A stretch of 64,000 nucleotides of DNA from Macrostomum hystrix (taxonomy: Eukaryota; Platyhelminthes; Macrostomidae): assembly GCA_950097015.1 (NCBI GenBank), contig CATNEN010000003.1:682001-746000 (forward strand). The letters are read 5' to 3'. A model generated the notes under the pieces. The model worked only from the letters and a program-made list of their open reading frames with translations. It was not told the origin of the DNA and made no database searches. Position numbers and translations under genes: made by a program. Position 1 is the first letter of the stretch. Each line of letters begins with the position of its first letter. This document shows positions 57,901 through 64,000 of this stretch, in pieces.

Positions 57901-60900
57901 GCACGGTTTTCCACCGCCGCCATTGGCGCAGGTGATGGGCTGGCTGCCAGCCACGGGAGTGTGTCCTGGCTTGCACACGCACTGATAACCGCCGTCTACG
58001 TCGACGCATTGGGCTTTGTCACCGCACAGGTAGCTATTTCTGGCGCATTGGTCGACGCTGACGCAGACGCGTTTGCCCTCCTTCACTCGCTCCTCGTAGC
58101 CAATCCTGCAGGCGCAGATGAAGCTGCCAGGCTTGTTCTTGCACTCCGAGTTGGCCACCGAAGCGCAAGCGTCCGATTGTTCGCACTCGTCAATGTCTGC
58201 GTTACGTATTTTATATACTTTGTTGGAGATGTCTTACTGACATACTGACTTACTGACATAGAGTTATACGATTATTTTATAGTTATACTTGTCTTTAGTC
58301 TGTGTCTGTAGTCTTTGAGTCTATAGTCTATGGGTCTATAGTCTGTGTCTCTAGTCTGTGTATATCGTCTATGTGTCTATAGTCTATGTTTCTGTAGTTA
58401 ACGGCTATTTTTACGGCTAGCATTAGAGTCAGTCGGTATTCGAACTAATCTACTAGTTCTTGAATTTTAATAATAATTCCTAGTACTCGAGCTTACCAAC
58501 GCAGGCGTCCTGTCGCACTTGAAAGCCTTGGCGGCATTCGCATTTGTGCTTGCCCTGCGGCAGGTCGGTGCAGATGCCATTGTTACAAACGTCGGGACGC
58601 ATACAGGGTGTGACCAAGTTGGTTTCTGTCGAATGACCGTTATTGAGTCATTGGTTATTGAAGCTTGAGGTTTAAAAGTTCTCAAAACTGTTAATGCTTT
58701 TAAAAAGTCAAAGAACACAACTATTTAAAAGATCATAAACCACTTTCCAGGTCATTTATTAAACTTAATTCAAATCTCATTGCTCACACTGGACTCAATG
58801 GTCATTGCTCACCGTTGTAGCAGATCTTGCCATCACCGCTGAGTCCCTGTCTGCACTGGCAGGCATAGCTGCCCGGAGTGTTGTAACAGGTGGCCTGCTT
58901 GTCACAGAGGCCAGGGAATCTGACGCATTCATCAATATCCGTACAGGTGACACCGTTGCCTTCAAAGCCGCCAAGGCAGACACAGGTGGCATTGTTGCAG
59001 GTTGCTTGTGGATGACAGCTCACACCGTTGCAGTCTAGCTCTGTGGTAGAGTATATTGGTTGGTTACATATTTGGTCACTGAGTTCAGGAACTCTATCAT
59101 GAAACCGAGCCTACTGCACGGGCGTAGCCAGGGGAAGGGGACAAGGGAGGCCGTGCCCCCCTATCGGGCTGATAAATCTATGTGGCGCCCCCCATGGTAG
59201 TGACGCCCCCGTTGTAGTGACGCCCCGTGGTAGTGACTCCCCTGTGGTAGTGACGCCCCCGTGGTAGTGACGCCCCCGTGGTAGTGACGCCCCCGTTGTA
59301 GTGACGCCCAAGTGGTAGTGACGCCCCCGTGGTAGTGACGCCCCCGTTGTGGTGACGCCCAAGTGGTAGTGACGCCCCTGTGGTAGTGACGCCCCCGTGG
59401 TAGTGACGCCCCCGAGGTAGTGACGCCCCCGTGGTAGTGACGCCCCCGTTGTAGTGACGCCCAAGTGGTAGTGACGCCCCCGTGGTAGTGACGCCCCCGT
59501 GGTAGTGACGCCCCCGTGGTAGTGTCGCCCCTGTGGTAGTGACGCCCCGTGGTAGTGACGCCCCTGTGGTAGTGACGCCCCCGTGGTAGTGACGCCCCTG
59601 TGGTAGTGACGCCCCTGTGGTAGTGACGCCCCTGTGGTAGTGACGCCCCCGTGGTAGTGACGCCCCTGTGGTAGTGACGCCCCCGTGGTAGTGACGCCCC
59701 TGTGGTAGTGACGCCCCCGCACTCACTAGTATTATCCTTGGTGCATTTGACACCATCGCCAGAGTAGCCAGGCAAGCATTGACATGTGTAGGAGCCAACA
59801 TTGTTAATACACTTGGCAAACTGGGAGCAGTCATTCTTTGAAGACAGGCACTCGTTCTCGTCCTCGCAAGAATCCATCGAGCGCGACATGACGTAGCCGA
59901 CTGAGCACTGGCATTTGAATGAGCCAGGTGTGTTGATGCAAGCGGCCCTGGCTGGACAATTAGCAGAGCCGGCGCAGCATTCGTCAATGTCGACGCACAC
60001 TTTGCCATTACCGATGAAGCCAGTGTTGCAGGTGCAAATATAGGAGCCGATGGTGTTGTTACAGGTAGCAAACTTCTTGTCGCACAAATGCAAATTGAAT
60101 TCGCATTCGTCGATATCTAAAGGTGTGTTTTTTCAGAAAAGATTTAATGCCTTTAGTCATGTGCTCAAGAGTTGTCTTTTTAAATTGCAAAGAAACCTAC
60201 TCAAAATAATCTACCGAAAAGACAATTAAGACTGTTCTTAAGAGGGAACTCTTAATACCACGCAACTTTTCCCCTGGGGAAAGATCAAGGAGGCATTTCA
60301 AATCTAGTTTGAGAAACGTGAATCAAAATTTTTCGCCCTTAAAGATGAGTTAACTTTCAAAGCCGTCAGCATCGTCGAGGTATTCAACGATCCGTGTCGA
60401 AGACCCTAGTGACAAGGACAACTATACATAACTCTGTAGCCCGTGATCCGGATTTTCATGACCATTGTTAGAAAATTTTTGGACATACAAAAATATGTCC
60501 ACAAGTGCACATGATTTAAAGAGCTGGCTGATAGGACACGGCTGAACCAACCTCGGCATTCCTCGCAGTGGCCCATGAAGCCGTCCTGGCACTGGCACTG
60601 ATAGCCGCCGTCAGTGTTGACGCATCTGGCGTTGCCCTTGCAGTCGTGACGGTTCTCCAAGCACTCGTCAATATCTTCGCACACCTGAGTGACGGGATTG
60701 AACACGTAGCCAGGTAGGCACTGACATTCGTACGAGCCGAATGTGTTCAAGCACAGTGCGTTCATCTTGGTGCAGTTGTTGTTTCCGGTGTTGCATTCGT
60801 TCTCGTCTTCGCACAGGCCAGTTGTGACGTTTTTAACAAAGCCGCGCTCGCAGTAGCACACGCCTCTGTAGCAATAGACCTGCGTGCCGTTGCACTTCAC

Positions 60901-63900
60901 GTTCAGGCAGGGGTCTGGCCCGGTGCAGCCTCGGTTTCCGTCATCGCATGTGCAGTAGAATGAGCCCACCTGCGAGAGTGTCACGTGTCTCAAACTAGAT
61001 ATATAGATTGAAATGACACCCATAGCCCGATTGGACCAGGTGTACAGCACAGCTATTTCTTCTCAAGTTGTTTCTACTAGTTGTTTCCACCTTTCGGTCA
61101 GACGTCCGACACTGACCGATCACTGGGCTAGAAGGTTTACTAATAGAAACAATAATAATTGCAGGAGGGCTGCGGGCAATGGCACATCATTCGGTGAGGG
61201 AAGATCCTCAGCTAGAGAGGAGGCAATTCTGCCCATTTCGCTAACTCCTGAGCACACACGAACACATGTGTGAACATCTGCCCTAACTTTCTCATCGTCA
61301 GGCAATGTACACTTTCACTATGCCTTGGAGGTTGGCTTTGAAGGGCGTAAATTGCACGACAAGCTCTTAAGCCTTCTGTCCGCGGCTGCGACCCAAATGA
61401 ATGTGGCCTCGCCGCGGAATCGAGCTCAGGGACCTTGGTGCGAGAGGTAAACGCGTTAACCGTTCTGCAACTCCCCTCCTGGCTACAAGGCTTTGCTACC
61501 AATCATTGTTAATCGACTCAAAGCTCACCGTATTTGTGCAGGTGGCGTTCATATAACAAGCATTTGGATTCTTGCACTCGTCAACATCTTCGCAAACTGT
61601 TCCGTTTCCAGTGAAGCCCTTATGACAGGTGCACTTGTAACTGCCAGGTGTATTGGTGCAGGTCGCGTAGTCCTTGTGACAAGTGTTCAAAGTGACATCG
61701 GCGCACTCGTTAATGTCCTTGCATTTGTACTGGTTCACTCTGGTGTAGCCTGTCTTGCAGTCGCACTCATACCTGCCGTAGGTGTTTCGACACGAAGTAG
61801 AGGCTCGATGGCACGAATGCTGATTGAGTTTGCACTCGTCCTTATCGTCACACAGTTTAGTCTTTGAGTTGCGCACGAAGCCGTCCTGACAGCGGCACTC
61901 GTAGCTGCCGGGCAGGTTGAAACACTCCTCTGTGGTGGCGTTGCACGGCTTGTTCTCGTCGCACTCGTCGATGTCGTCACAGACGCGACCGTCGCCGCGC
62001 CAGCCGGAGTTGCACGTGCAATTGTAGCTGCCGATTGTGTTGCGACAAGTAGCCTGTGGCGAGCACGGCCCGGTCTTGGTGGCAGCTCCGATGGCGCACT
62101 CGTCATCGTCTATAGTTTGAGTTGGTGCAGAGCAATAAACGCTTTTTAGCTACTTACTCCTTTATTTTCAAGGACTTTCGCTTGTCAGAGAAATCTGATA
62201 AGATAAAATAGTCTCCTACCGTCGCAAACAACTCCGTTTCCATGGAAGCCCTTCTTGCAGTGACAGTCGTACAAATCTTTCTCAAAGCCACAGAAACCGT
62301 ACTGGTGACAGCGGTAGGGTGAACAAGTGAGCGAAGTAGATCCCGGCGCTGTACAGTTGCAACGCTCTGTGCAGTTTGGCTTAATCAACATATCGCCAAT
62401 CTGAGTGTGAAGGTGAGCGTGGGTCAAATGATTTCGATTTAGATACAGAGATAGTTAGATACAGATTCCACTATTTAAAAAACGCACATTGTAATACAAT
62501 CCGTCGAGTTGACAACCGCATCTAGAAGGCAGTACACAGCGGCCGCTGGTCATGACGTAGCCGGCATTGCAGACGCAGGCCTCTGTACATCTGCCGGCGC
62601 AGTCGCCTCTGGCCATTAGGGCGGTGACGTTCGGTTGGACGCAGGTAGGCTGGCATGGCGCTGCGCAAGTATCGTAGTGCTGATTCTCGCCGCAAGTCAT
62701 GGCTGGATTCGGGTACGAGGGAGTCATTGATGCGCTGTCCAATGATTTCAGCTTTTTTATCATCTTAACTATAACTCTAGGTGCTTAAAAGGAATCTTTA
62801 GAAGCGTTCCATTTAACTATTCGTGAGTGTTATGTAGCTTCAGATATTAATCGATCGATATCTTTAATACTTTAAGTACTTTAAAAGCATCAGATTGAAT
62901 TATAATGACATTTTCCTCAGTGTTCTAGGTCATCTTTCTGACAACCTACAGGGTGTCGGACAGACGACTTGAAGGTCGGGGGTTCGATTCTTGTCTCCAG
63001 AATTTGTATCCTTTGGTAAGAAAATTAACTCTGCATTATTTCAGTTCACTCAGCTGTTAAATACGAGTAGGTCCAGCGTTAGCTAAGGGTAACTGATGGT
63101 TAGTGTGGCGTTTCCCCAGTCCATGGACTGAACAGCCGTACAGCTGCGGCTGTGCTGTCGGCTGCACATCTGGCCCGATTGGGGCAGGTGTTGTCAAATC
63201 AATATAAGCTATAGCGAAAGCTCTTCTAAAATCTCTTCTAAAAATTGTATTTGCCGTTTTCTTAGCTAAATCCAGTCTAAAAAATGTCTCGACGACTCAC
63301 GACAGAAATCGGTCCTTCGCCACTGGGTACTGCTGTTGTAGCGCGACTGGCAGACAGCGGCAATTGTCGTGGCAGTCTGGCAGATGTTCACACCGCCTAG
63401 GCAGGTGTCAAACACGCAGCTGTCAATGTAGGTGTCGAAGCTGTCCTTAACGGCAGCCATTGAGGCGGCGCAGCCAGAGAAGATCTCGCGCAGCTTGGCG
63501 CAGGTGGTCTTGGCTCGCTCTTTAGCATCGCCAACGCACACCGGGTCTGGCGTCTCGCTGCAGCCGGGCTGGCACTCGTCGCCGTCCATAGCGCCGGTGT
63601 CGGTGCGCCAGGAGTCGCCAAACAGTCGCGCATTGTCTGTCGCATTGCCGCTAGGCTTGCAGAAAGGTCCCAGAATCCAATCGTTGTCGGCGCTGTTATC
63701 AAAATCGCCGCACAGGCCGCACATCTGCCGCTTGAATGGCGCTTCAACTTTCACTTCGATGCGATCGTCACCATTCCATTTGACGTAGAGGCCGAATCGG
63801 GTTGTCAGGAGCTTAAATTGAAGTTTTGATTGATGCAGGTGAGACCACTTTCAGACAACTAGCACGCGAAGCTACTTTGGTCGTCACCACACCAGTCTAA

Positions 63901-64000
63901 GTAAAGGCGACACTCACCACGTTGCCCTCAAAGAAGCGAATAGTGAATCCGATGGGTCTGCCAGCATTGTCCAACGGTTCAGCGGGTAGGTTCACAAGCT
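37650..64000 (-). CDS. Giant secreted vWD-EGF-TSP1-Kazal-cystine knot protein (5' partial)
   Basis: Large extracellular protein, gel- or matrix-forming or adhesive in type; 26 exons in the window encode 2943 aa, and the N terminus lies beyond 64000. Exons: 64000-63918, 63811-63301, 62702-62488, 62400-62220, 62109-61529, 60969-60552, 60116-59727, 59034-58813, 58625-58497, 58196-57865, 57772-57495, 56649-55871, 55512-54760, 48333-48214, 48105-47907, 46799-46493, 45678-45209, 44409-44051, 43733-43605, 42994-42491, 42078-41898, 41418-40978, 39978-39611, 39227-38997, 38447-37852, 37706-37650. Every junction is GT-AG and every phase agrees, mostly phase 1 as usual for EGF modules. Order: vWF type D with C8, TIL, about 45-50 EGF-like modules (many calcium-binding, DIDEC), Kazal/follistatin-like modules, TSP1, Kazal, C-terminal cystine knot. 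The exact orthologue is not recognised. Confidence 0.9.
38499..38615 (-). mobile_element. SINE family B fragment, internally deleted
   Basis: The minus strand shares GGTTGCGAGAGGC...CAGGGACC...GCGAGGCCACATTG heads and the GCTGCGGCAATGGCAC tail with the other copies, with the middle missing. Located in the intron before the TSP1 exon. Confidence 0.65.
38685..39005. repeat. Repeat derived from an exon end and splice donor
   Basis: Five copies of a module ending CACTCACTGATTGGCTG (CGCTTACTGATTGGCTGTC, CGCTCACTGATTGCTTA, CGCTGATTGGCTGTCGG, CACTTACTGATTGGCTATG, CACTCACTGATTGGCTGCC). The last is the true exon end with its GTGAGT donor on the minus strand (38996-38991). Confidence 0.7.
39330..39545. 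repeat. Degenerate ATGACCGTTC tandem repeat
   Basis: Diverged 11-16 base units (CTATGACCGTTT, CTATGACTATTC) in an intron of the giant gene. Confidence 0.7.
40020..40915. repeat. Minisatellite, 23 bp unit (giant gene intron)
   Basis: About 38 units of GATTCTATAGGGTAGACAGA plus GTG, homogeneous at 40060-40320 and diverged beyond. A block of about 110 bp is repeated near 40670-40900, giving a higher-order structure. Confidence 0.96.
40978..48333 (-). CDS. Giant gene exons 14-22: second EGF-like array
   Basis: About 20 further EGF-like modules in nine exons, with the same cbEGF consensus ([30 protein letters not shown]). Each intron in this part contains a different minisatellite. Exons 43733-43605 and 48333-48214 are single-module exons. 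Confidence 0.88.
41440..41870. repeat. Minisatellite, 10/20 bp unit (giant gene intron)
   Basis: Units GATAAGACAGGTAGATTGTA and GATAAGATAGGTA. Confidence 0.95.
42095..42430. repeat. Degenerate tandem repeat, about 17 bp unit
   Basis: Units like GGGAGGGTGTACTTTA and GGTGTACTTCAGGA in an intron of the giant gene. Confidence 0.8.
43065..43440. repeat. Minisatellite, 23 bp unit with internal palindrome
   Basis: About 16 units of GAATGTACATTCAACCTGGC plus TCT. GAATGTACATTC is a perfect 12 bp palindrome repeated in nearly every unit. Confidence 0.95.
43801..44010. repeat. Minisatellite, 16 bp TCTCCCGTGTCTCATC family
   Basis: About 13 units, the same family as the hAT MITE cores (opposite strand to 28433). 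No hAT termini flank it. In an intron of the giant gene. Confidence 0.92.
44570..45115. repeat. Minisatellite, 20 bp unit
   Basis: About 26 diverged units of ATTACTCAAATCCCTTTCTG in an intron of the giant gene. Confidence 0.93.
45935..46478. repeat. Minisatellite, 26 bp unit
   Basis: About 20 units of CTCTCTCTATCCATCTCTTA plus TCTCAC on the plus strand, ending next to the exon boundary at 46493. A 310-codon ORF over it is a repeat artefact that then reads antisense to the exon. Confidence 0.94.
46870..47700. repeat. Minisatellite, about 42 bp unit
   Basis: About 20 units with CTACTTCTCAGTCTACCCAA, TCTCCCTCCAAATCTACCCT. Longest intronic array of this gene; a 335-codon Ser/Thr/Pro-rich ORF over it is spurious. 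Confidence 0.95.
48765..48935 (+). repeat. Direct duplication in the retrotransposon 5' UTR
   Basis: GGTACCTCTAGCC...GATAGGTGTCACCCTTTGACCTTAACAGAGT (48765-48820) recurs as GGTACCTCTGGC...GACAGGTGTCACCCTTTGACCTTAACAGGGT (48860-48915), about 95 bases apart. It could be a duplicated promoter or UTR module. Confidence 0.85.
49164..50711 (+). CDS. Retrotransposon ORF1 protein
   Basis: 515 aa from the ATG of [12 protein letters not shown]. Ala/Pro/Gly-rich with a basic nuclear-localisation-like KRRRRM near residue 54, then a more ordered centre ([20 protein letters not shown] to IFAFEADK, about residues 157-340) and a disordered acidic tail. No CCHC zinc knuckles are seen, unlike many I/R1-type ORF1 proteins. 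It presumably binds element RNA to form the RNP. It ends 12 bases before the ORF2 ATG, so ORF2 is probably translated by reinitiation. Confidence 0.85.
   Translation: MASSPSTAPAEDTMVPEAIHAAAPGLAGPATATNAALPNSRDDRGAKRSTTSGAAKRRRRMLAHGTSAPLTKDQAQARGAEGALPRAGAGAGGLVPPAQAPARGGAHDAPRPGSRAKEGPAPIRTAARPEGEAEAEGPVPTADADPEGGDATGQGPGPQATYAAIARRQPAVIITGRDGKRLSSEQLSDICRNIDAMLWQLQLKGEPLAVGASATRESCFVVWPGDAESGRRLLELLPTQSWAAGLEFLRENEPPKTKRHRIFVPAKSVVTSAEDLRRGLIAMNRELPTAGLIVHRTILRPDGTGFTAILGLSEQWTRRYPDGANICIGLWKTKIFAFEADKTRGQTGPTTVPANEGSSDPKAGTGGRAQSSRQKRPERAIAGSSERRPARVTKRRGLLQRASEVVRTAKMAQLRAEMRGGPPGQAPQPRATGEASEVPSSIEQGPSSAPPTAQGAVSAPVEGDSGPGLGAGGGDWAADAVEFPSPARGLGTEEPMATDIDPEEEDRLLAGSPSK
50724..54428 (+). 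CDS. Retrotransposon ORF2: APE endonuclease, reverse transcriptase, RNase H
   Basis: 1234 aa, uninterrupted. An N-terminal APE-type endonuclease ([31 protein letters not shown]) makes the target nick. The reverse transcriptase carries [42 protein letters not shown] and the catalytic GYADDV. RNase H has [22 protein letters not shown] and [19 protein letters not shown], so D, E, D and the final H/D are present. The C terminus has a Cys/His motif [18 protein letters not shown]. All expected catalytic residues are visible. A decayed relative of the RNase H part lies at 28985-29440. Confidence 0.95.
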   Translation: MMIPGISCLQVNTQHCVAASVNLMRTTERMMPGLVLVQEPWLSKNKPSNIPAGYDCFCMADSVRPRSLIYAAKALNAWMRPDLSNGDICVIQSAHIVPNKLTLVASAYLAGDAPVVSDTLVALCEFARARNFELLLAGDVNSHHTHWGSSKINDRGEELLAFVSGTPLNFCNVGNTPTFDNGRWAEVLDVTLASPGILPRVLGWEVWETESSLSDHRFIRFNIGTPDKKQKPIWRRNVRNTDWPAFSQKLHEGLRDSDPSMAMETTQDLDGVAALLGGAITEAYEMACPLKAYKGKKSAPWWNPELGVLRRRAKALQRKLKTSHDPDDKEAYTRAIHEFKGRVRRAKADKWRQYCEGLEGSRPTARVVKALTNDRFSKLSSIKKPDGSITERPEETLELMLGHFFPSVPAHFGPDDHSRGGQGLAQSLVTNDRIVRAAKSFNPFKAPGPDGIYPAFLHEAVKNGRFLHLLCRLLRACIVLGYVPARWHEARVVFIPKPAKGDYRSVKSYRPISLTSTCLKLMERLVLWRLLTVELGRAPLSPNQHAFRAGRSTESALHCIVETLEKAVLGSGFALAVFLDIEGAFDNVIFEAFEKALVSRATHPHLVRWVMYMIRNRHVVAHLEGRVLSAPVLKGGPQGGVLTPLLWNLVMDELLKSTRPDPVLKVGYADDVTAICAGPSAETTRDLIQGFINRAVRWADQCGLRLSESKTVAVMFTSRLRWTIEPLTLYGKNIAMEKQVRCLGILLDHRLNWTPHITTKAKRALAILAQVRRAVGTTWGLTPKNLWWIYTAIIRPSVAYAGLIWASAMSIQKNLEALYRVQGRACRMTLGAPPSTPFEGMNAFLNATPIDIFVKGEAAKSTRRLLDAGVSFQNSRAFSKRSLLPHSDLCLKTLGECGGLTILSDGAPATLLRSHRYKVSIFPRNEVKDCWDDPAVHCYTDGSLMNGKSGFGVCVASGGEVLWTHSQHCGKSSSVFQNEMLAISFCAAELRQRQLAGRRIFFHSDSQAALKALSRCTSRSRTTLDCNTQLNGLAQSNKVELMWIPGHAGLTGNEMADELAKAGAASSLMGPGPESPIPASVVNSSINHWMETQHRRRWSSTLNCRQSRAAVQTPSSNLRKALLRLNRRDLRAVTMALSGHGCFTRHRYLQGHVPEETCPFCCSGRENAEHFICHCPAFTRARLKHLGPAPTLAEACSPENIPQLAHFLRDTGRADFFPAYGEEDRAAEPTDGPP
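54560..54750. repeat. Short minisatellite, about 36 bp unit
   Basis: Units with CTAATTACACTACTGACAGT and AGAAATAGAAGG beside the retrotransposon insertion; the target sequence GCTGTCAATAGA is not part of a perfect unit. Confidence 0.85.
54760..62400 (-). CDS. Giant gene exons 4-13: first EGF-like array
   Basis: About 30 EGF-like modules in ten exons. Most have the calcium-binding start D-I/V-D/N-E-C and the Cys-x-Asn-x-x-G-S-Y/F hydroxylation-type core ([24 protein letters not shown]). The exon at 56649-55871 contains seven cysteine-rich modules, and one lacks the DxDEC start ([13 protein letters not shown]). One long intron (54759-48334) received the retrotransposon. Confidence 0.88.
55622..55855 (-). 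mobile_element. SINE family B copy, 5' truncated
   Basis: Minus strand matches the second half of family B (AGTGAGAGTGTAAAC, GATGAGAAAGTCAGGGCAGG, TCAGCGGAATGGGCGGAAT, GCCTTCTGCAA end). In an intron of the giant gene. Confidence 0.75.
56753..57450 (+). mobile_element. SINE family B copy interrupted by a SINE A
   Basis: Best-preserved family B copy. The tRNA-like head GGGGCTGAGTGGTAAAGCGG with a B-box GAGCTCGATTCC suggests origin from a class II tRNA. The body stops at ACGCCCTT (about 56895) and resumes at ATGCCCTTGAGGACC (about 57221) after the inserted SINE A. Confidence 0.85.
56896..57220 (-). mobile_element. tRNA-derived SINE family A, nested in SINE B
   Basis: Minus-strand head GGTTGTAGCCTAGCTACAGA...GTTAGGGCGTCGGACTCACG...GGGGGTTCGATTCCCGATTC, body with TTTAGCAAGACACTTAACTC and CAGTCTATGGACTGAACAGC. 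Flanked by an imperfect 8 bp duplication ACGCCCTT/ATGCCCTT of the host SINE. Confidence 0.88.
59185..59720. repeat. Minisatellite, 17 bp unit
   Basis: About 31 units of GTAGTGACGCCCCCGTG with CCAAGTG and CCTGTG variants. It starts directly after the splice donor of exon 60116-59727 (GTGAGTGCGGG), so the array begins within the first few bases of the intron. Because three units make 51 bases, long minus-strand frames run from the exon into the array. Confidence 0.96.
60265..60425. repeat. Interspersed repeat, copy 2
   Basis: Matches 23235-23500: GAGTTAACTTTCAAAGCCGT, AGCATCGTCGAGGTATTCAA, CGTGTCGAAGACCCTAG. In an intron of the giant gene. Confidence 0.65.
61150..61490 (-). mobile_element. SINE family B copy, near full length
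   Basis: Minus strand carries the head (TTAACGCGTTTACCTCTCGC, CTGAGCTCGATTCCGCGGCG), the middle GCGGACAGAAGGCTTAAGAG and the tail to GCCCTCCTGCAATTATTATT. In an intron of the giant gene. Confidence 0.85.
62488..64000 (-). CDS. Giant gene exons 1-3 of window: vWD, C8 and TIL domains
   Basis: The exon from 64000 enters inside a vWF type D domain ([15 protein letters not shown], then [20 protein letters not shown] and the signature [16 protein letters not shown]). The C8 module follows ([15 protein letters not shown]...[13 protein letters not shown]). Exon 62702-62488 is the TIL domain ([18 protein letters not shown]...[20 protein letters not shown]). CGLC in the vWD is the CxxC motif linked to disulfide multimerisation in von Willebrand factor and gel-forming mucins. 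More vWD copies may lie upstream. Confidence 0.9.
62950..63215 (+). mobile_element. SINE family A copy, degraded head
   Basis: TCGGACAGACGACTTGAAGGTCGGGGGTTCGATTC and the tail CCCAGTCCATGGACTGAACAGCCGTACAGC match family A; the A-box region is damaged. In the intron between the C8 and TIL exons. Confidence 0.75.

Noticed and set aside
59111-60093. Minus-strand ORFs with [17 protein letters not shown] repeats fused to EGF modules
   Set aside because: The EGF part is the real exon 60116-59727; a GTGAGT donor at 59726 removes the 17 bp repeat, and splicing to 59034 restores the phase.

Overview
This window is animal (metazoan) nuclear DNA. Seven protein-coding genes can be read from it, all split by GT-AG introns, and they sit among many tandem repeats (minisatellites), SINEs, DNA-transposon remnants and one apparently intact non-LTR retrotransposon. 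There are no bacterial signals. Several genes have a polypyrimidine-AG acceptor only 3-60 bases before the start codon, which fits either 5'UTR introns or spliced-leader trans-splicing. With the intronic minisatellites and a large vWD/EGF/TSP1/Kazal/cystine-knot secreted protein, this suggests an invertebrate, perhaps a spiralian such as a flatworm. I cannot assign the species.

Layout. 540-1757 (-): wreck of a non-LTR retrotransposon. 2942-3141: 200 bp TA-flanked MITE. 4102-5108 (+): NDUFA6, a complex I LYR accessory subunit. 5897-10355 (+): TEX2-like SMP lipid-transfer protein of ER contact sites. 13160-14484 (+): RASSF7/8-type N-terminal RASSF protein with a polyglutamine tract. 16667-20926 (-): unrecognised single-pass membrane protein. 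21433-22340: solo LTR with 4 bp target duplication. 23949-27516 (-): rhodopsin-class GPCR with melatonin-receptor-like features, rebuilt from four exons. 28985-29440 (-): dead RNase H piece of a retrotransposon. 29987-30435 and 37062-37464: two hAT-type MITEs that carry a minisatellite. 31713-36280 (+): EF-hand protein with a 12 nt microexon. 37650 to beyond 64000 (-): 26 exons of a giant secreted protein; its 5' end lies outside the window. A 6.05 kb retrotransposon with a perfect 12 bp target duplication (48495-54546, +) lies in one of its introns.

The genes do not form a pathway. The strongest structural themes are as follows. (1) Nearly every intron longer than about 300 bp contains its own minisatellite, often making spurious long ORFs. 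(2) One minisatellite family (TCTCCCGTGTCTCATC-like, about 16 bp) occurs both inside hAT MITEs and as free arrays, so transposition may have seeded arrays. (3) Exon phases close exactly across all 26 exons of the giant gene, so that model can be trusted, including a final 57 nt exon that completes the C-terminal cystine knot.
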